A stretch of DNA of 64,000 nt from Rhizobiaceae bacterium. Lineage in GTDB: Bacteria > Pseudomonadota > Alphaproteobacteria > Rhizobiales > Rhizobiaceae. The stretch covers positions 1 through 64,000 of the forward strand of contig CAJPFN010000038.1 of NCBI GenBank assembly GCA_905339215.1, given 5' to 3'. Each line of letters opens with the position of its first letter. The first letter of the stretch is position 1. A program made the translations under genes and the position numbers. This document shows, in pieces, positions 24,806 through 34,385 of this stretch. Under the pieces are notes generated by a model. That model searched no databases. It had not been told where the DNA came from and worked only from the letters and a program-made list of their open reading frames with translations.

Positions 24806-27800
24806 TCAGGCCTGCCCGTATCCCCCAGGCGTCGGCGTGGTCACGGTGACGGACTCTCCGGCCTCGACCACGGTCTGATCACAGGCCTTCAACGTCTCGA
24901 CGCTGCCGTCGCGGCGGCGCACCGTGGTGCTGCCGGCCTGTCCGTCGCCGCCTCTGTCGAGCCCCTTCGGCGGGCGGTTCCTATGCGAGGAGAGGATGGC
25001 GCAATCCATCGTCTCGAGGAAGCGGACGGTGCGGCTGGTGCCGTCGCCGCCGCGGAAGCGACCGCCGCCGCCGGAGCCTTCGCGGATGCGAAAGTCCTCC
25101 AGCAGGACGGGGAATCGCAGCTCGAGGATTTCCGGGTCGGTGAGCCGCGAGTTGGTCATGTGGGTGTGTACGCCCGACGTGCCGGCGAAGCCGCTGCCGT
25201 CGTTCATGCGGCCGGCGGGCGAGCCCGAGCAGATCGTCTCGTAGTACTGGTGACGGGCGTTGCCGAAGGTCAGGTTGTTCATCGTCCCTTGCGCGTTGGC
25301 CATCGCTCCCATGGCGCCGAACAGCGCATTGGTGACATGCTGCGAGGTCTCGACATTGCCGGCGACGACGGCCGCGGGGTAGGCGGGGCGCAGCATGCAG
25401 CCATCGGGGATGACGATGTCGATCGGCCTCAGGCAGCCCGCGTTCATCGGAATCTGGTCCTCGACCATGACGCGGAAGGCGTAAAGCACTGCCGCGCGGG
25501 CGACCGGCTCGGGGGCGTTGAAGTTGTTCTTCATCACAGGAGAGGTGCCGGTGAAGTCCACCGTCGCGGTGCGTGCGGCGCGGTCGACCGCGATCTTCAC
25601 CTGGATCACCTGGCCGGTATCGGTCGCGTATTCGTATTCGGCCGTGTCGGGAAGGCGGTCGAGCACGCGCCGCACGCTCTCGGCCGCATTGTCCTGGACG
25701 TGGCCCATATAGGCCTCGACGACGTCGAGGCCGAAATGCGCGACCATCTTTCCAAGCTCGGCGACGCCCTTTTCGTTGGCGGCGATCTGCGCCTTGAGAT
25801 CGGCAATGTTCTGCTGCGGATTGCGCGCCGGCCACGGGTGGTCGGTGAGCAGCGCCAGCAGTTCCGCCTCGCGGAAACGCCCTTTCTCGACGAGGCGGAA
25901 ATTGTCGAATAGCACGCCCTCCTCGTCGACGGTGGTGGCAAGCGGCGTCATAGAGCCCGGCGCAATGCCGCCAATGTCGGCGTGATGGCCGCGCGAGGCG
26001 ACCCAGAAGAGGATCTTTTCCTTCCCCTCGAGGGGAAGGGAAAATACCGGTGTTACGACGGTGATATCGGGGAGGTGCGTGCCGCCATTGTAGGGCGCGT
26101 TGAGTGCGAAAACGTCGCCGGGGCGGACATCGCCGGCGTTGAGGCGGATGATTGTCTCGACCGAGCGGTCCATGGAGCCCAGATGCACCGGCATGTGCGG
26201 GGCGTTGGCGACCAGTGCGCCGGTGCGGTCGAAGACCGCGCAGGAAAAGTCAAGGCGCTCCTTGATGTTGACCGAATAGGCGGTGTTCTGCAGCGTCACG
26301 CCCATCTGCTCGGCGATCGACATGAACAGGTTGTTGAACACCTCCAGCATGACCGGATCGGCTTGCGTGCCGAGCGCGGCCTGCCGGCGCTTCGCCTCGA
26401 CGCGGCGCAGGAGCACGTGGTCGCGGGTGGTGATCTCGGCTCGCCATCCGGGCTCGACGACGATTGTCTGGTGTGGCTCTACGACAAGGGCCGGCCCGAC
26501 GACGCGGTCGCCGGAGCAAAGATCGCTGCGGAGGTAAATACCGGCCTCGCGCCAGGCGCCGTCGCAGAAAATCTTCCTTGTCACTGAAGGACTTGCGTCG
26601 CGCAGTTCGACTTCCGATTCCGTTTCTTCATGTCGTGCGGCAGCGGCGTCGTTGCCCTCGACACCTACGGCCTCGACGATCATCGGCTTCGCCTCGTAAA
26701 CGAAGCCGAACTGAGCGCGGTGGGCGGCCTCGAAGTCGTGGCGCGCCGCGCCAAGGCCGCCGTCGCCGAGCGTTATGGGAAGGGCTGTGTCGGTACCGTC
26801 GTAGCGGATATGCAGGATCGGTCGCCACGAGACGTTTTCCGCGGCTACGCCCTGTGCTGCGAGTTCGGCGAATACCGCTTCATGCAACGTCGCGATCATG
26901 GAATCGATCGCCGGCCGCGCGGCCTCGGCGAGCGGCGCCAGAAGCGCTTGCTGCCGCGAGGCGAATACCGAAGCGAGGCCGATGCCGTAGGCCGAGAGCA
27001 GGCCGGAGAACGGGTGGACGAGGATGGCGCCCATGCCGAGCGCGTCGGCGACCAGGCAGGCGTGCTGTCCGCCAGCGCCGCCGAAGCAGTTCAAGAGGTA
27101 CTCGGTGACATCGTAGCCGCGCTGGACGGAAATCTTCTTGATGGCGTTGGCCATGTTCTCGACGGCGATGGTAACGAAGCCCTCGGCGACCGCTTCGGGG
27201 CTGCGCCCGTCGCCGATTTCGGCGGCGAGCGACGCGAATTTCTCGCGCACCGCCTCGACATCGAGTGGCTGGTCCTGGGACGGGCCGAAGATCGCCGGAA
27301 ACAGGTCGGGCTGCAGCTTGCCGAGCATGACGTTGGCATCGGTGACGGCGAGCGGCCCGCCGCGGCGGTAGCAGGCCGGCCCGGGATCGGCCCCGGCCGA
27401 GTCCGGGCCGACGCGGAAGCGCCCGGCCTCGTAGTGCAGGATCGAGCCGCCGCCGGCGGCGACGGTGTGAATGCGCATCATCGGGGCGCGCACGCGCACA
27501 CCGGCGACCTCGGTGTCGAAGGCGCGCTCGTAATCGCCGTCATAGTGGGCGACGTCGGTCGAGGTGCCGCCCATGTCGAAACCGATGACCTTGTCGAAAC
27601 CTGCCAGCTTCGCTGTCTCGACCATGCCGACGACGCCTCCTGCCGGGCCGGAGAGCAGCGCGTCCTTGCCCTGGAAGAGGGTGGCGTCGGTCAAGCCGCC
27701 CGACGACATCATGAACATCAGGCGGGGGGACGGGTTGTTACGACCCCCCTCTGGTCTGCCGGCCATCTCCCCCTCAAGTGGGGAGATCGATGCCGCACCC

Positions 27801-28492
27801 AGCTCCTCCGCCAGCCGGCGCACGTAGCGGCCGAGGATCGGCGAGAGATAGGCGTCGACCACCGTGGTGTCGCCGCGTCCGACGAACTTCACCAGCGGAG
27901 AGACCTCGTGGCTGACGGAAACCTGACCGAAACCCATGGCGCGAACGATTTCGGCCGCACGGCGCTCGTGGCCGGGGAATTTCCACGAATGCATGAATAC
28001 AATGGCGACGGCGTCGATGCCGTCGACCTTCGCCGCGCGCGCTGTGGCCTCGACGGCGGCTGCGTCGAGCGGCGCCTCCACCGTGCCGTCGGCGCGGACG
28101 CGCCCGCCGATCTCGACGACGCGCTCGTAGAGTTGCTCGGGAAGCACGATCTCCTTGGCGAAGATGTCCGGCCTTGCCTGGTAGGCGATGCGAAGGGCGT
28201 CGCGGAAGCCCTTCGTGACCAGGAGCAGGACGCGGTCGCCCTTGCGTTCCAGTAGCGCGTTGGTGGCGACCGTCGTGCCCATCTTCACGTCGCCTATCGC
28301 CCCGGCGGGGATGGGCTCACCGGGCATGAGGCCGAGCAGTTCGCGGATGCCCTGAACGGCGGCGTCGCGATAGGCGCCGGGGTTTTCAGAAAGCAGCTTT
28401 CGCGGGTGCAGCCGGCCGGATACGTCGCGGCCGATCACGTCGGTGAAGGTGCCGCCGCGGTCAATCCAGAAGTCCCACCTACCCGTGCTCAC
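24806..28492 (-). CDS. oplA: 5-oxoprolinase (ATP-hydrolysing), fused HyuA-HyuB
   Basis: 1228 residues from GTG 28492, chosen because GGAGG sits at 28498-28502; a GTG at 28498 would overlap that site. Residues 1-680 are the hydantoinase A half: [33 protein letters not shown] and [15 protein letters not shown]. The rest is the hydantoinase B half: [34 protein letters not shown] and [20 protein letters not shown]. The full-length fusion opens 5-oxo-L-proline to L-glutamate with ATP. Two palindromic elements lie in frame: one adds about 22 residues with [14 protein letters not shown] after RRLAEELGA, and one gives SLPLEGKEK before ILFWVASRG. Confidence 0.92.
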   Translation of the reverse strand: MSTGRWDFWIDRGGTFTDVIGRDVSGRLHPRKLLSENPGAYRDAAVQGIRELLGLMPGEPIPAGAIGDVKMGTTVATNALLERKGDRVLLLVTKGFRDALRIAYQARPDIFAKEIVLPEQLYERVVEIGGRVRADGTVEAPLDAAAVEATARAAKVDGIDAVAIVFMHSWKFPGHERRAAEIVRAMGFGQVSVSHEVSPLVKFVGRGDTTVVDAYLSPILGRYVRRLAEELGAASISPLEGEMAGRPEGGRNNPSPRLMFMMSSGGLTDATLFQGKDALLSGPAGGVVGMVETAKLAGFDKVIGFDMGGTSTDVAHYDGDYERAFDTEVAGVRVRAPMMRIHTVAAGGGSILHYEAGRFRVGPDSAGADPGPACYRRGGPLAVTDANVMLGKLQPDLFPAIFGPSQDQPLDVEAVREKFASLAAEIGDGRSPEAVAEGFVTIAVENMANAIKKISVQRGYDVTEYLLNCFGGAGGQHACLVADALGMGAILVHPFSGLLSAYGIGLASVFASRQQALLAPLAEAARPAIDSMIATLHEAVFAELAAQGVAAENVSWRPILHIRYDGTDTALPITLGDGGLGAARHDFEAAHRAQFGFVYEAKPMIVEAVGVEGNDAAAARHEETESEVELRDASPSVTRKIFCDGAWREAGIYLRSDLCSGDRVVGPALVVEPHQTIVVEPGWRAEITTRDHVLLRRVEAKRRQAALGTQADPVMLEVFNNLFMSIAEQMGVTLQNTAYSVNIKERLDFSCAVFDRTGALVANAPHMPVHLGSMDRSVETIIRLNAGDVRPGDVFALNAPYNGGTHLPDITVVTPVFSLPLEGKEKILFWVASRGHHADIGGIAPGSMTPLATTVDEEGVLFDNFRLVEKGRFREAELLALLTDHPWPARNPQQNIADLKAQIAANEKGVAELGKMVAHFGLDVVEAYMGHVQDNAAESVRRVLDRLPDTAEYEYATDTGQVIQVKIAVDRAARTATVDFTGTSPVMKNNFNAPEPVARAAVLYAFRVMVEDQIPMNAGCLRPIDIVIPDGCMLRPAYPAAVVAGNVETSQHVTNALFGAMGAMANAQGTMNNLTFGNARHQYYETICSGSPAGRMNDGSGFAGTSGVHTHMTNSRLTDPEILELRFPVLLEDFRIREGSGGGGRFRGGDGTSRTVRFLETMDCAILSSHRNRPPKGLDRGGDGQAGSTTVRRRDGSVETLKACDQTVVEAGESVTVTTPTPGGYGQA
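26016..26044. repeat. short palindrome inside oplA
   Basis: TTCCCCTCGAGGGGAA is a perfect 16-base palindrome with further near-symmetry out to TTTTC and GGAAAA. On the minus strand it is read as SLPLEGKEK in the oxoprolinase. The core is that of the palindromic repeats at 889 and 2051, without the right half. Confidence 0.6.
27729..27793 (-). repeat. palindromic repeat element inside oplA
   Basis: On the minus strand ATCTCCCCACTTGAGGGGGA and GATGGCCGGCAGACCAGAGG give the reading [18 protein letters not shown]. This peptide form is the one that marks the repeat in Mesorhizobium-like genomes. The insertion keeps the reading frame of oplA. Confidence 0.78.
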
Positions 28493-28638
28493 CGACACCT
28501 CCGAGACGCCACGCCGCGGGCCGGCACGCTACAGATTCGTCCCGTCCCGGGCAAACCGGGCCCTGACAGATTGTTAATCGCCGAAAGCGGAAGTGACGAA
28601 ACCGTCTGCGCCGCCGCGCATTCTCTCCGCGACTGCCC

Positions 28639-28660
28639 CCGGCCGGGACGGCCGGTTTTT
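28639..28660 (+). terminator. terminator hairpin in the leader of the small lipoprotein gene
   Basis: CCGGCCG and CGGCCGG pair perfectly around GGA and are followed by TTTTT, 18 bases before ATG 28679. The upstream gene runs the other way, so this would end a short plus-strand transcript beginning after about 28560, or attenuate the lipoprotein message. Confidence 0.6.
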
Positions 28661-28678
28661 CGATGAAGGAGAGAAGAC

Positions 28679-28900
28679 ATGAAAAAGCTGATCCTCGCTT
28701 CGCTTTCGGGCCTGGCGTTGCTGACGGTCGCGGCCTGCAGCGACGGCACCGACAACACCACCACCCAGAGCGTGCAGCCGCCGGCCGACGAGCAGCCGCT
28801 GGGCACCGCCCCCGCCGCACCGGAAGCCACACCCTCGGCGCCGGCAGAAGAACCCACTGACGACGCGCTGCGGCCCGCGCAGCCGGCTCCGGCCGAGTAG
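28679..28900 (+). CDS. small lipoprotein
   Basis: 73 residues. A lipoprotein signal with the lipobox VAAC (Cys20) is followed by a low-complexity tail rich in Pro, Ala, Glu and Thr (for example APAAPEATPSAPAEEP) that is likely unfolded. Probable membrane-tethered lipoprotein of unknown function. AAGGAG at 28666-28671 supports ATG 28679. Terminator hairpins lie both before (28639) and after (28931) the gene. Confidence 0.75.
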   Translation: MKKLILASLSGLALLTVAACSDGTDNTTTQSVQPPADEQPLGTAPAAPEATPSAPAEEPTDDALRPAQPAPAE

Positions 28901-28930
28901 CCAGACCTCTCAGTCTCCTCCCAGGAGCGG

Positions 28931-28958
28931 GGGGTCGGGCGCGAGCCCGGCCCCTTTT
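28931..28958 (+). terminator. terminator after the small lipoprotein gene
   Basis: GGGGTCGGGC and GCCCGGCCCC form a ten-pair stem (one G-U pair) around GCGA, then TTTT. Confidence 0.85.
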
Positions 28959-29070
28959 CTTGCCGGCGCGCGATGGCGCCTTGCGTGCCAACGGAACGCC
29001 CGTCCTTGACCTGGACGGAAGCGGCGAAAGGCATCTCGCCAATCACGCGCTTTGCCCTTATGTAGCCCCC

Positions 29071-29790
29071 ATGTCGATCTGGGAAAGACTCGGCGAGTTT
29101 GCCGGCCGCCTCGCGACGTCGGCCCGCTCCGGCGCCGCGGACATGGCGGATGCCGTCCGGACCTTTGTCCAGGGCGATGCGCAGTTGCGCCGCAACGTCG
29201 CCTTCTCGGTCGCCATGATCGCGCTGTCGGCGAAGATGGCCAAGGCCGACGGGGTCGTCACCCAGGATGAGGTCCGCGCCTTCCAGCAGATATTCGCCGT
29301 GCCGCGCGAGGAGACGCGTAACGTTGCGCGGCTGTTCGACATCGCCAAGGCCGACACGGCTGGCTTCGAGGCCTATGCCGAGAAGATGGCGCGACTGTGC
29401 GGATCGGGGCGGCCGAACTGCGGCATGCTGACCGACATTCTCGACGGGCTGTTCCACATCGCCAAGGCCGACGGCGTGCTGCACGAGCGCGAGGGACGCT
29501 TCCTGAAACGCATTGCCGAGATTTTCGAGATCGACGAACGGCACTACGAGAGCATCCTCGCCCGCCATGTCGATCTCGGCGATGCCGATCCCTATGCCGT
29601 GCTAGGCATCGCGCGCGATCGTCCGTTCGAGGACGTCAAGCGCCACTACCGCAAGCTGGTCGCGGAGAACCACCCGGACCGCCTCATCGCGCGCGGGCTG
29701 CCGGCCGAGTTCATCGCCATCGCCACGACGCGGATCGCCGCGATCAACGCAGCCTACGAGATCATCGAGAAAGGGCTGAGGGCGGTATGA
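29071..29790 (+). CDS. djlA: DjlA-like co-chaperone (TerB and DnaJ domains)
   Basis: 239 residues from ATG 29071. Residues about 40-160 resemble the TerB fold (NVAFSVAMIALSAKMAKADG, LFHIAKADGVLHERE). Residues about 170-239 are a J domain with HPD at 201-203 (LVAENHPDRLIARG), which would stimulate DnaK. E. coli DjlA has an N-terminal membrane helix; here the first 30 residues are only weakly hydrophobic, so a peripheral location is possible. The start lies only about 25 bases from a possible -10 region, so the message may have little leader. The stop overlaps the amidase start (ATGA). Confidence 0.83.
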   Translation: MSIWERLGEFAGRLATSARSGAADMADAVRTFVQGDAQLRRNVAFSVAMIALSAKMAKADGVVTQDEVRAFQQIFAVPREETRNVARLFDIAKADTAGFEAYAEKMARLCGSGRPNCGMLTDILDGLFHIAKADGVLHEREGRFLKRIAEIFEIDERHYESILARHVDLGDADPYAVLGIARDRPFEDVKRHYRKLVAENHPDRLIARGLPAEFIAIATTRIAAINAAYEIIEKGLRAV

Positions 29791-30551
29791 GCGGTTTCCT
29801 CCCGGATCACGACCGGGCGGAGATCCGCGTGTCGCCGAACTTCGGACCGCGCCGGGAAGGATCGCGGCCGGACATGATTCTCATCCACTACACGGGAATG
29901 GAGTCGGCGGTTTCGGCCGAATCCTGGCTGTGCGATCCTGCGAGCGAGGTTTCCGCCCACTACCTCGTCCACGAGGACGGCAGGATCGTGCAGATGGTGC
30001 GCGAGGCCGACCGCGCCTGGCACGCGGGCCGCGGTTCATGGCGCGGGCGCACCGACATCAACTCGTGCTCGGTCGGGATCGAGGTGGCCAATCCCGGGCA
30101 TGCCTTCGGCTATCCCGCCTTCCCCGAGGTACAGATCGAGTCCGTGATCGCGCTCTGCCGGGGCATCGCCTCCAGGCACGCAATCCCGCCCGAGCGCGTG
30201 CTCGCGCATTCCGACACTGCGCCTGGCCGCAAGATCGATCCCGGCGAAAAATTCCCGTGGGCGCGGCTTGCTGCCGCCGGCGTCGGCCACTGGACCGAGC
30301 CGGCGCCGATCGGCGGCGGCCGTTTCCTCGCCGAGGGCGACCGCGGAGCGCCGGTCGAGGCCCTTCAATCGATGCTCGCCATCTACGGCTACGGAGTCGA
30401 CATCAGCGGCACGTTCGATGCGACGACGCGCATCGTCGTTGAAGCCTTCCAGAGGCATTTCCGGGCGGCACGCGTCGACGGCGTCGCCGACCGCTCGACG
30501 ATCGAAACGCTGCACCGGCTTCTGTCGGGGCTGAGCGGGGTCGTCGCGTAG
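29787..30551 (+). CDS. AmpD-type N-acetylmuramoyl-L-alanine amidase
   Basis: 254 residues. Amidase_2 domain (about residues 15-165) with zinc ligands in MILIHYTGM and VLAHSDTAPGRKIDPG, followed by a PG_binding_1 domain (about residues 180-250, ALQSMLAIYGYGVDISG). No signal peptide is visible, as for cytoplasmic AmpD, which removes peptides from anhydromuropeptides during recycling. The binding domain is also seen in AmiD-type enzymes, so the exact branch is open. The ATGA overlap with djlA suggests coupled translation. Confidence 0.86.
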   Translation: MSGFLPDHDRAEIRVSPNFGPRREGSRPDMILIHYTGMESAVSAESWLCDPASEVSAHYLVHEDGRIVQMVREADRAWHAGRGSWRGRTDINSCSVGIEVANPGHAFGYPAFPEVQIESVIALCRGIASRHAIPPERVLAHSDTAPGRKIDPGEKFPWARLAAAGVGHWTEPAPIGGGRFLAEGDRGAPVEALQSMLAIYGYGVDISGTFDATTRIVVEAFQRHFRAARVDGVADRSTIETLHRLLSGLSGVVA

Positions 30552-30767
30552 TCTCCCTGCCGCGCCGCGGGCACGCATGTAACAGCCGGTCATCCAAAGT
30601 GACTTGGCGCGCCTTCATCGATCCCAATTCGGCGGGCAAACGGCGAAACGCAACCGGTGGGCGGAGGGCGATGCCGGAAGAAGAAAGCGGGTGGCCCCCG
30701 AGGGGCGCCCCAACGCCAACCCCCGCGCAAGGGCGAAGCCCTGCGCCACGAGAGACAAAAGACCCAC

Positions 30768-31496
30768 ATGACCAGACTTACCATCGCCGCGGCGCTTGCC
30801 GCGGGCATGCCCATCTTTGCCGCCAACGCTCAGGAGGCGCCATCCTTCGCGCCGCAGGTTCCTTCAGCCGAGGAGACAGCATCCGCCGGGACGACGGGCA
30901 GCGAAGAAGAGACCAACGCGTCGGAGGGTGTCGAGTTCCGCATCGGCCGTGACAATGGCTCCGACACGGCGGTCGATCCGACGACGACGGCGTCGGTTGC
31001 GACCGAAGCGGCGCCGCGCTCCGCTCCCCGAGTAGAGCCGCGTCTCAAGGCGACCGCGCGAAAGAGGACCGTCGGCCTGCCCGACACGGCGCCGACCGTT
31101 GCGCCGGCGCCGCGCGGGGCCGCCGGCAACTACGACACGATCATAGCCCGCTATGCCTCGACCTACGGCGTACCGGTGTCGCTCGCCCACGCGGTAATCC
31201 GCGTCGAGAGCAACTACCGTGCAGGTGCGAAGGGCAGCGCCGGCGAGATCGGCCTGATGCAGATCAAGCCGGCAACGGCGCGGATGATGGGCTACAGCGG
31301 TTCCGCCAAGGGTCTCTACGACCCCGACACGAACGTCCGCTATGGCATGAAGTATCTTGCGATGGCCCACGAACTGGGCGGCGGCGACACCTGCGGCACG
31401 ATCCTGCGCTACAACGCCGGCCATGCGGCGCGGCGCATGAATCCCGTGTCGGCGGCCTACTGCTCGAAGGTGAAGCGCCACCTCGCCGGCGGCTGA
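30768..31496 (+). CDS. SLT-family lytic transglycosylase
   Basis: 242 residues. Signal peptide ending in ANAQ, a disordered Pro/Ala/Thr/Glu-rich linker (residues about 23-110), then the SLT domain: catalytic Glu in VIRVESNYRAGA, GEIGLMQIKPATARMMGYSG and ILRYNAGHAARRM. It cleaves peptidoglycan glycan strands in the periplasm. The 216 bases before it show no clear promoter. The amidase gene upstream is in the same direction but not close enough to call an operon. Confidence 0.88.
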   Translation: MTRLTIAAALAAGMPIFAANAQEAPSFAPQVPSAEETASAGTTGSEEETNASEGVEFRIGRDNGSDTAVDPTTTASVATEAAPRSAPRVEPRLKATARKRTVGLPDTAPTVAPAPRGAAGNYDTIIARYASTYGVPVSLAHAVIRVESNYRAGAKGSAGEIGLMQIKPATARMMGYSGSAKGLYDPDTNVRYGMKYLAMAHELGGGDTCGTILRYNAGHAARRMNPVSAAYCSKVKRHLAGG

Positions 31497-31507
31497 TCAC
31501 GGCCTGT

Positions 31508-31530
31508 CGCGGCGGCGACGCGCCGCCGCG
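31508..31530. terminator. strong hairpin after the SLT transglycosylase gene
   Basis: CGCGGCGGCG and CGCCGCCGCG pair perfectly around ACG, 12 bases after the stop. No T run follows, so intrinsic termination is doubtful, but the stem could protect the 3' end of the message. Confidence 0.45.
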
Positions 31531-31567
31531 GCTCATGGCAAAATCGGGGAGCGCCGGGCTTTCGCAG

Positions 31568-31596
31568 TTGCAATTCGGCCGGCGAACCCCTTTATA
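31568..31596 (+). promoter_or_regulatory. promoter of rnpB
   Basis: TTGCAA (31568-31573), 17 bases, TTTATA (31591-31596), seven bases before the first paired base of the RNase P RNA. Confidence 0.65.
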
Positions 31597-31601
31597 CGGG
31601 C

Positions 31602-32019
31602 TGCCAGCTGGCCGGGCGGCCGCACGTGTTTACGCCGAAAGGTGGCATGTGAGGAAAGTCCGGGCTCCATGGAGACACGGTGCCGGATAACGTCCGGCGG
31701 GGGCGACCCCAGGGAAAGTGCCACAGAAAGCAAACCGCCGCGACGCCGGTCTCCGGACCGGGCGGTTCGCGGCAAGGGTGAAAGGGTGGGGTAAGAGCCC
31801 ACCGCGCGACTGGCGACAGGAGCGGCACGGAAAACCCCACCGGGAGCAAGACCGAATAGGGATGGCACGAGGGGCGACCCTCAGGGCGGTTTCCAGCCCC
31901 GCCATCCGGGTGGGTTGCGCGAGGCGCATGGCGACATGCGCCCAAGATGAATGGCCGCCACGTCGCGGCGCCCCTCGGCGCCGCGGCCATACAGAACCCG
32001 GCTTACAGGCCAGCTGGCG
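31602..32019 (+). ncRNA. rnpB: RNase P RNA, bacterial type A
   Basis: Catalytic RNA of RNase P, which matures the 5' end of tRNAs. The two ends pair: GCCAGCTGGCC at 31604-31614 with GGCCAGCTGGC near 32008-32018. The universal core is present: GAGGAAAGTCCGGGCTCC just after 31650, the CACAGAAA stretch near 31725, AGGGTGAAAGGGTGGGGTAAGAGCCCACCG (written here in parts as AGGGTGAAAGGGTG and GTAAGAGCCCACCG) near 31775-31803, and ATACAGAACCCGGCTTACAG near the 3' end. The length of about 418 bases fits alphaproteobacteria. Ends are estimated to a few bases. Confidence 0.96.
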
Positions 32020-32168
32020 CTTGCCTCTTTCGAAACCAAGCCGCGGTGCCGCGCTACGATTGCGCGATCCGCGGCGGCGTTCCGCCTGCCGGGCGGTGAT
32101 GAAGATCAATGCGTGGAACGAACCCGACGGCAGGATGGCAGCGATTTGTCGCCTGACGGGAGGAGGCC

Positions 32169-34385
32169 ATGACGAACAGCGCATCGAGCGGGATAGAGGC
32201 CCGTCGTCCTACGGCCCTTCTACGTGTCCTTTTCGCATTCATCTTCGCACTTTTCTGCGTTGCTTCCGGTGTCGCAGGTGCTGCCGATTTCGCCAAACCC
32301 TTCGCCGGCGTGAAGCCGGTGCGCGGCACGTTGCCAGTGCTCGTCGTGCTGCTGCGCGCTAACGACCCCGCCGACGCACCGACACGCACCGCCGACGAAA
32401 TCCGCGACTTCTTCTTCGGGCCGCGCAAAAGCGTCAGCACCTACTTCAACGAAGTTTCCTATGGGACCTTCAACATCAAGGAAGCGATGGTGACGGACTG
32501 GCTTGTGGCGCGCGACGACACCGACACGCCGGATATCGACGAATCGAGCCATGCGTGGGTCCATGCCGGAGCCGACGAGGCGACGCTGCGCAGGAAGGGC
32601 GGCTGGCTGATCCGCCAAATCGAGGCGATGACGCCTTTCCGCTTCAAGCCGTATGACAGGAACGGCGACGGCAAGGTGACGATCGACGAATTGGCGGTGA
32701 TCTGGATCTATTCGGGCGTCAGCGGCCGGGGGCGCGAGACCTATCCCGAAATCGTCAGGGTACCCAGCCTTTCCCAAGGCGTACAGCTTGGGCTTCTCGC
32801 ACGTACGGGCGACCAGTCGCCGTGGATCACGAGTGCCCACGAGATGGGCCACCAGATCCTCAAGCTTTTCGATCTCTACGTCGACAACAAGGGCTATCCG
32901 GGCGTCGGGGCCGGTTCGCTGATGTGCGACGACCAGTCGGACGGAACCCATCTCGATCCATGGGCGAAGATGAAGCTCGGCTGGCTGAAGCCGACGGTCG
33001 TGACGGAGGACGGATGGTACGACCTGGCCGACGTCGAGACCGTTCCCCAGGCGCTGATCCTCCACGACCCGGCGCGCGGCGCGCAGGACTACTTCATCGT
33101 CGAGAACCGCTGGCCGGGGCAGTCGCATGAGGACGTCCTCGCAACGAAGGGCATCGCGGTCTGGCGGATTTCCGAGCGTGACGGGTCCGGAGACTGGGCG
33201 CGCAAGACCATCGACCTCGTCTGGGCGGGCGGCCTGCCGCCGGCCAACCAGATCAAGCCGGGCTACTGTCCGGGCAGGGCGGATGCGTTCTTCGATGGGG
33301 GCAATCCGGCCACGGCCTACGGCCCGACCTGGAACTCGGCACCGGGCAAACTGGTATGGCGCGACGGCACGCCGAGCGCGATTTCCATCTGGCACATCCC
33401 GCCGGCGTCGCGGCTGGTGCGCGTCTATGTCGACATCCCGCCGCGGCAGTCTCCGACCCTGGCTTCGCAGGAGGTCGTCATCGTCGGATCGAGCGCCGAT
33501 CTCGACCGCCACGCCTCGCCCTACAACTTTCTGCTGCCCGCCGGGAACCGATTGCCGGACGTGGTCGGCATTGGCATCGCCTCCGACAACCACGTCTACG
33601 CCTGGTATCGTAACGGGACTGTCAGCTCCGGGACGACCGCCGATCTCGACGACTTCAGGCCGCCGTATCCCTACACGATTCCCGGAGGCCGCACGCCGAA
33701 CGACATCGTCGCCATCGACATCGCCAGCGACGACCACGTGTACGCCTGGTACCGCGACGGGACGGTGAGCGCCGGCACCACCAAGGACCTCGCCGCCTAC
33801 CGGCCGCCGGACCGCTACACGCTGGCGCCCGGCCGTTCCCCCGCGGACGTCGTGGGCATCGGCATCGCCAGCGACGACCACGTCTATGTCTGGTACCGCG
33901 ACGGGATGGTGAGCTCGGGCACCAGCCGCGATCTCGACGCCTACCGGCCGGCCTATCGCTACAGCCTGCCGCTCGGTTGGGTGCCTGACGACATCCAGGA
34001 TGTCGCGATCGACACCGGCGACCGGGTCTATTCGTGGCTGCGGACCTGGGGCTCCGGGGCGCCGACCGTGGTCTCGGCCCATGTCGACGGCGGCGCGGTG
34101 GGGGCAGGGAAGAGCACCGGGCTGCTGGTCAAGGCGACCGACGGATTCGGCCGGCCGCTGGCCAACGTCGCCGTGACGGTCAGCGCGACCGCGGGCGCCT
34201 TCACCTCGCCGACGCGCATCATCACAGACGACGCCGGCCTGGCGCGGTTCTCGTGGCGTGCGCCGGGGAGCGCGCCGGCGGCATACGACGGACGGGTGTT
34301 ACTGGAAATCCGTGCTGCGAAGCAGGGCCGGGCCGACGGACGCGGCATGGTCGATGTGCCGATCCTCGGCGGCGCCATCCAGTAG
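32169..34385 (+). CDS. secreted M6-type metalloprotease with 48-residue repeats
   Basis: 738 residues. The signal peptide (LLRVLFAFIFALFCVASGVA) is cleaved near residue 39. Residues about 50-420 are an M6 (immune inhibitor A-like) zinc protease domain: VVLLRANDPAD, YFNEVSYGTFNI, a calcium-loop sequence DRNGDGKVTIDE (163-174), and the zinc motif HEMGH (224-228). Residues 441-625 hold an exact 48-residue repeat. Residues 630-735 resemble an Ig-like Big_1 domain (LVKATDGFGRPLANVAVTVS), as in adhesins. Probably exported and acting outside the cell; the substrate is unknown. GGGAGGAGG precedes ATG 32169. Confidence 0.85.
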   Translation: MTNSASSGIEARRPTALLRVLFAFIFALFCVASGVAGAADFAKPFAGVKPVRGTLPVLVVLLRANDPADAPTRTADEIRDFFFGPRKSVSTYFNEVSYGTFNIKEAMVTDWLVARDDTDTPDIDESSHAWVHAGADEATLRRKGGWLIRQIEAMTPFRFKPYDRNGDGKVTIDELAVIWIYSGVSGRGRETYPEIVRVPSLSQGVQLGLLARTGDQSPWITSAHEMGHQILKLFDLYVDNKGYPGVGAGSLMCDDQSDGTHLDPWAKMKLGWLKPTVVTEDGWYDLADVETVPQALILHDPARGAQDYFIVENRWPGQSHEDVLATKGIAVWRISERDGSGDWARKTIDLVWAGGLPPANQIKPGYCPGRADAFFDGGNPATAYGPTWNSAPGKLVWRDGTPSAISIWHIPPASRLVRVYVDIPPRQSPTLASQEVVIVGSSADLDRHASPYNFLLPAGNRLPDVVGIGIASDNHVYAWYRNGTVSSGTTADLDDFRPPYPYTIPGGRTPNDIVAIDIASDDHVYAWYRDGTVSAGTTKDLAAYRPPDRYTLAPGRSPADVVGIGIASDDHVYVWYRDGMVSSGTSRDLDAYRPAYRYSLPLGWVPDDIQDVAIDTGDRVYSWLRTWGSGAPTVVSAHVDGGAVGAGKSTGLLVKATDGFGRPLANVAVTVSATAGAFTSPTRIITDDAGLARFSWRAPGSAPAAYDGRVLLEIRAAKQGRADGRGMVDVPILGGAIQ
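33489..34043 (+). repeat. 144-base tandem repeat in the metalloprotease gene
   Basis: Repeat units begin at residues 465, 513, 561 and 609, exactly 48 residues (144 bases) apart; half a unit precedes the first and the fourth is partial. The consensus is VVGIGIASDDHVYAWYRDG, then TVSSGTTRDLDAYRPPYRYT and LPPGRSPDD. The DNA copies differ at many third positions, so the array is old and under protein-level constraint. Confidence 0.85.

Noticed and set aside
28406-28666. An 86-codon plus-strand frame before the small lipoprotein gene
   Set aside because: It begins inside the oxoprolinase gene on the other strand, lacks a ribosome site and ends past the terminator hairpin.
31630-32184. Several open frames across rnpB on both strands
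   Set aside because: The region folds as RNase P RNA with conserved core sequences; the frames are by-products.
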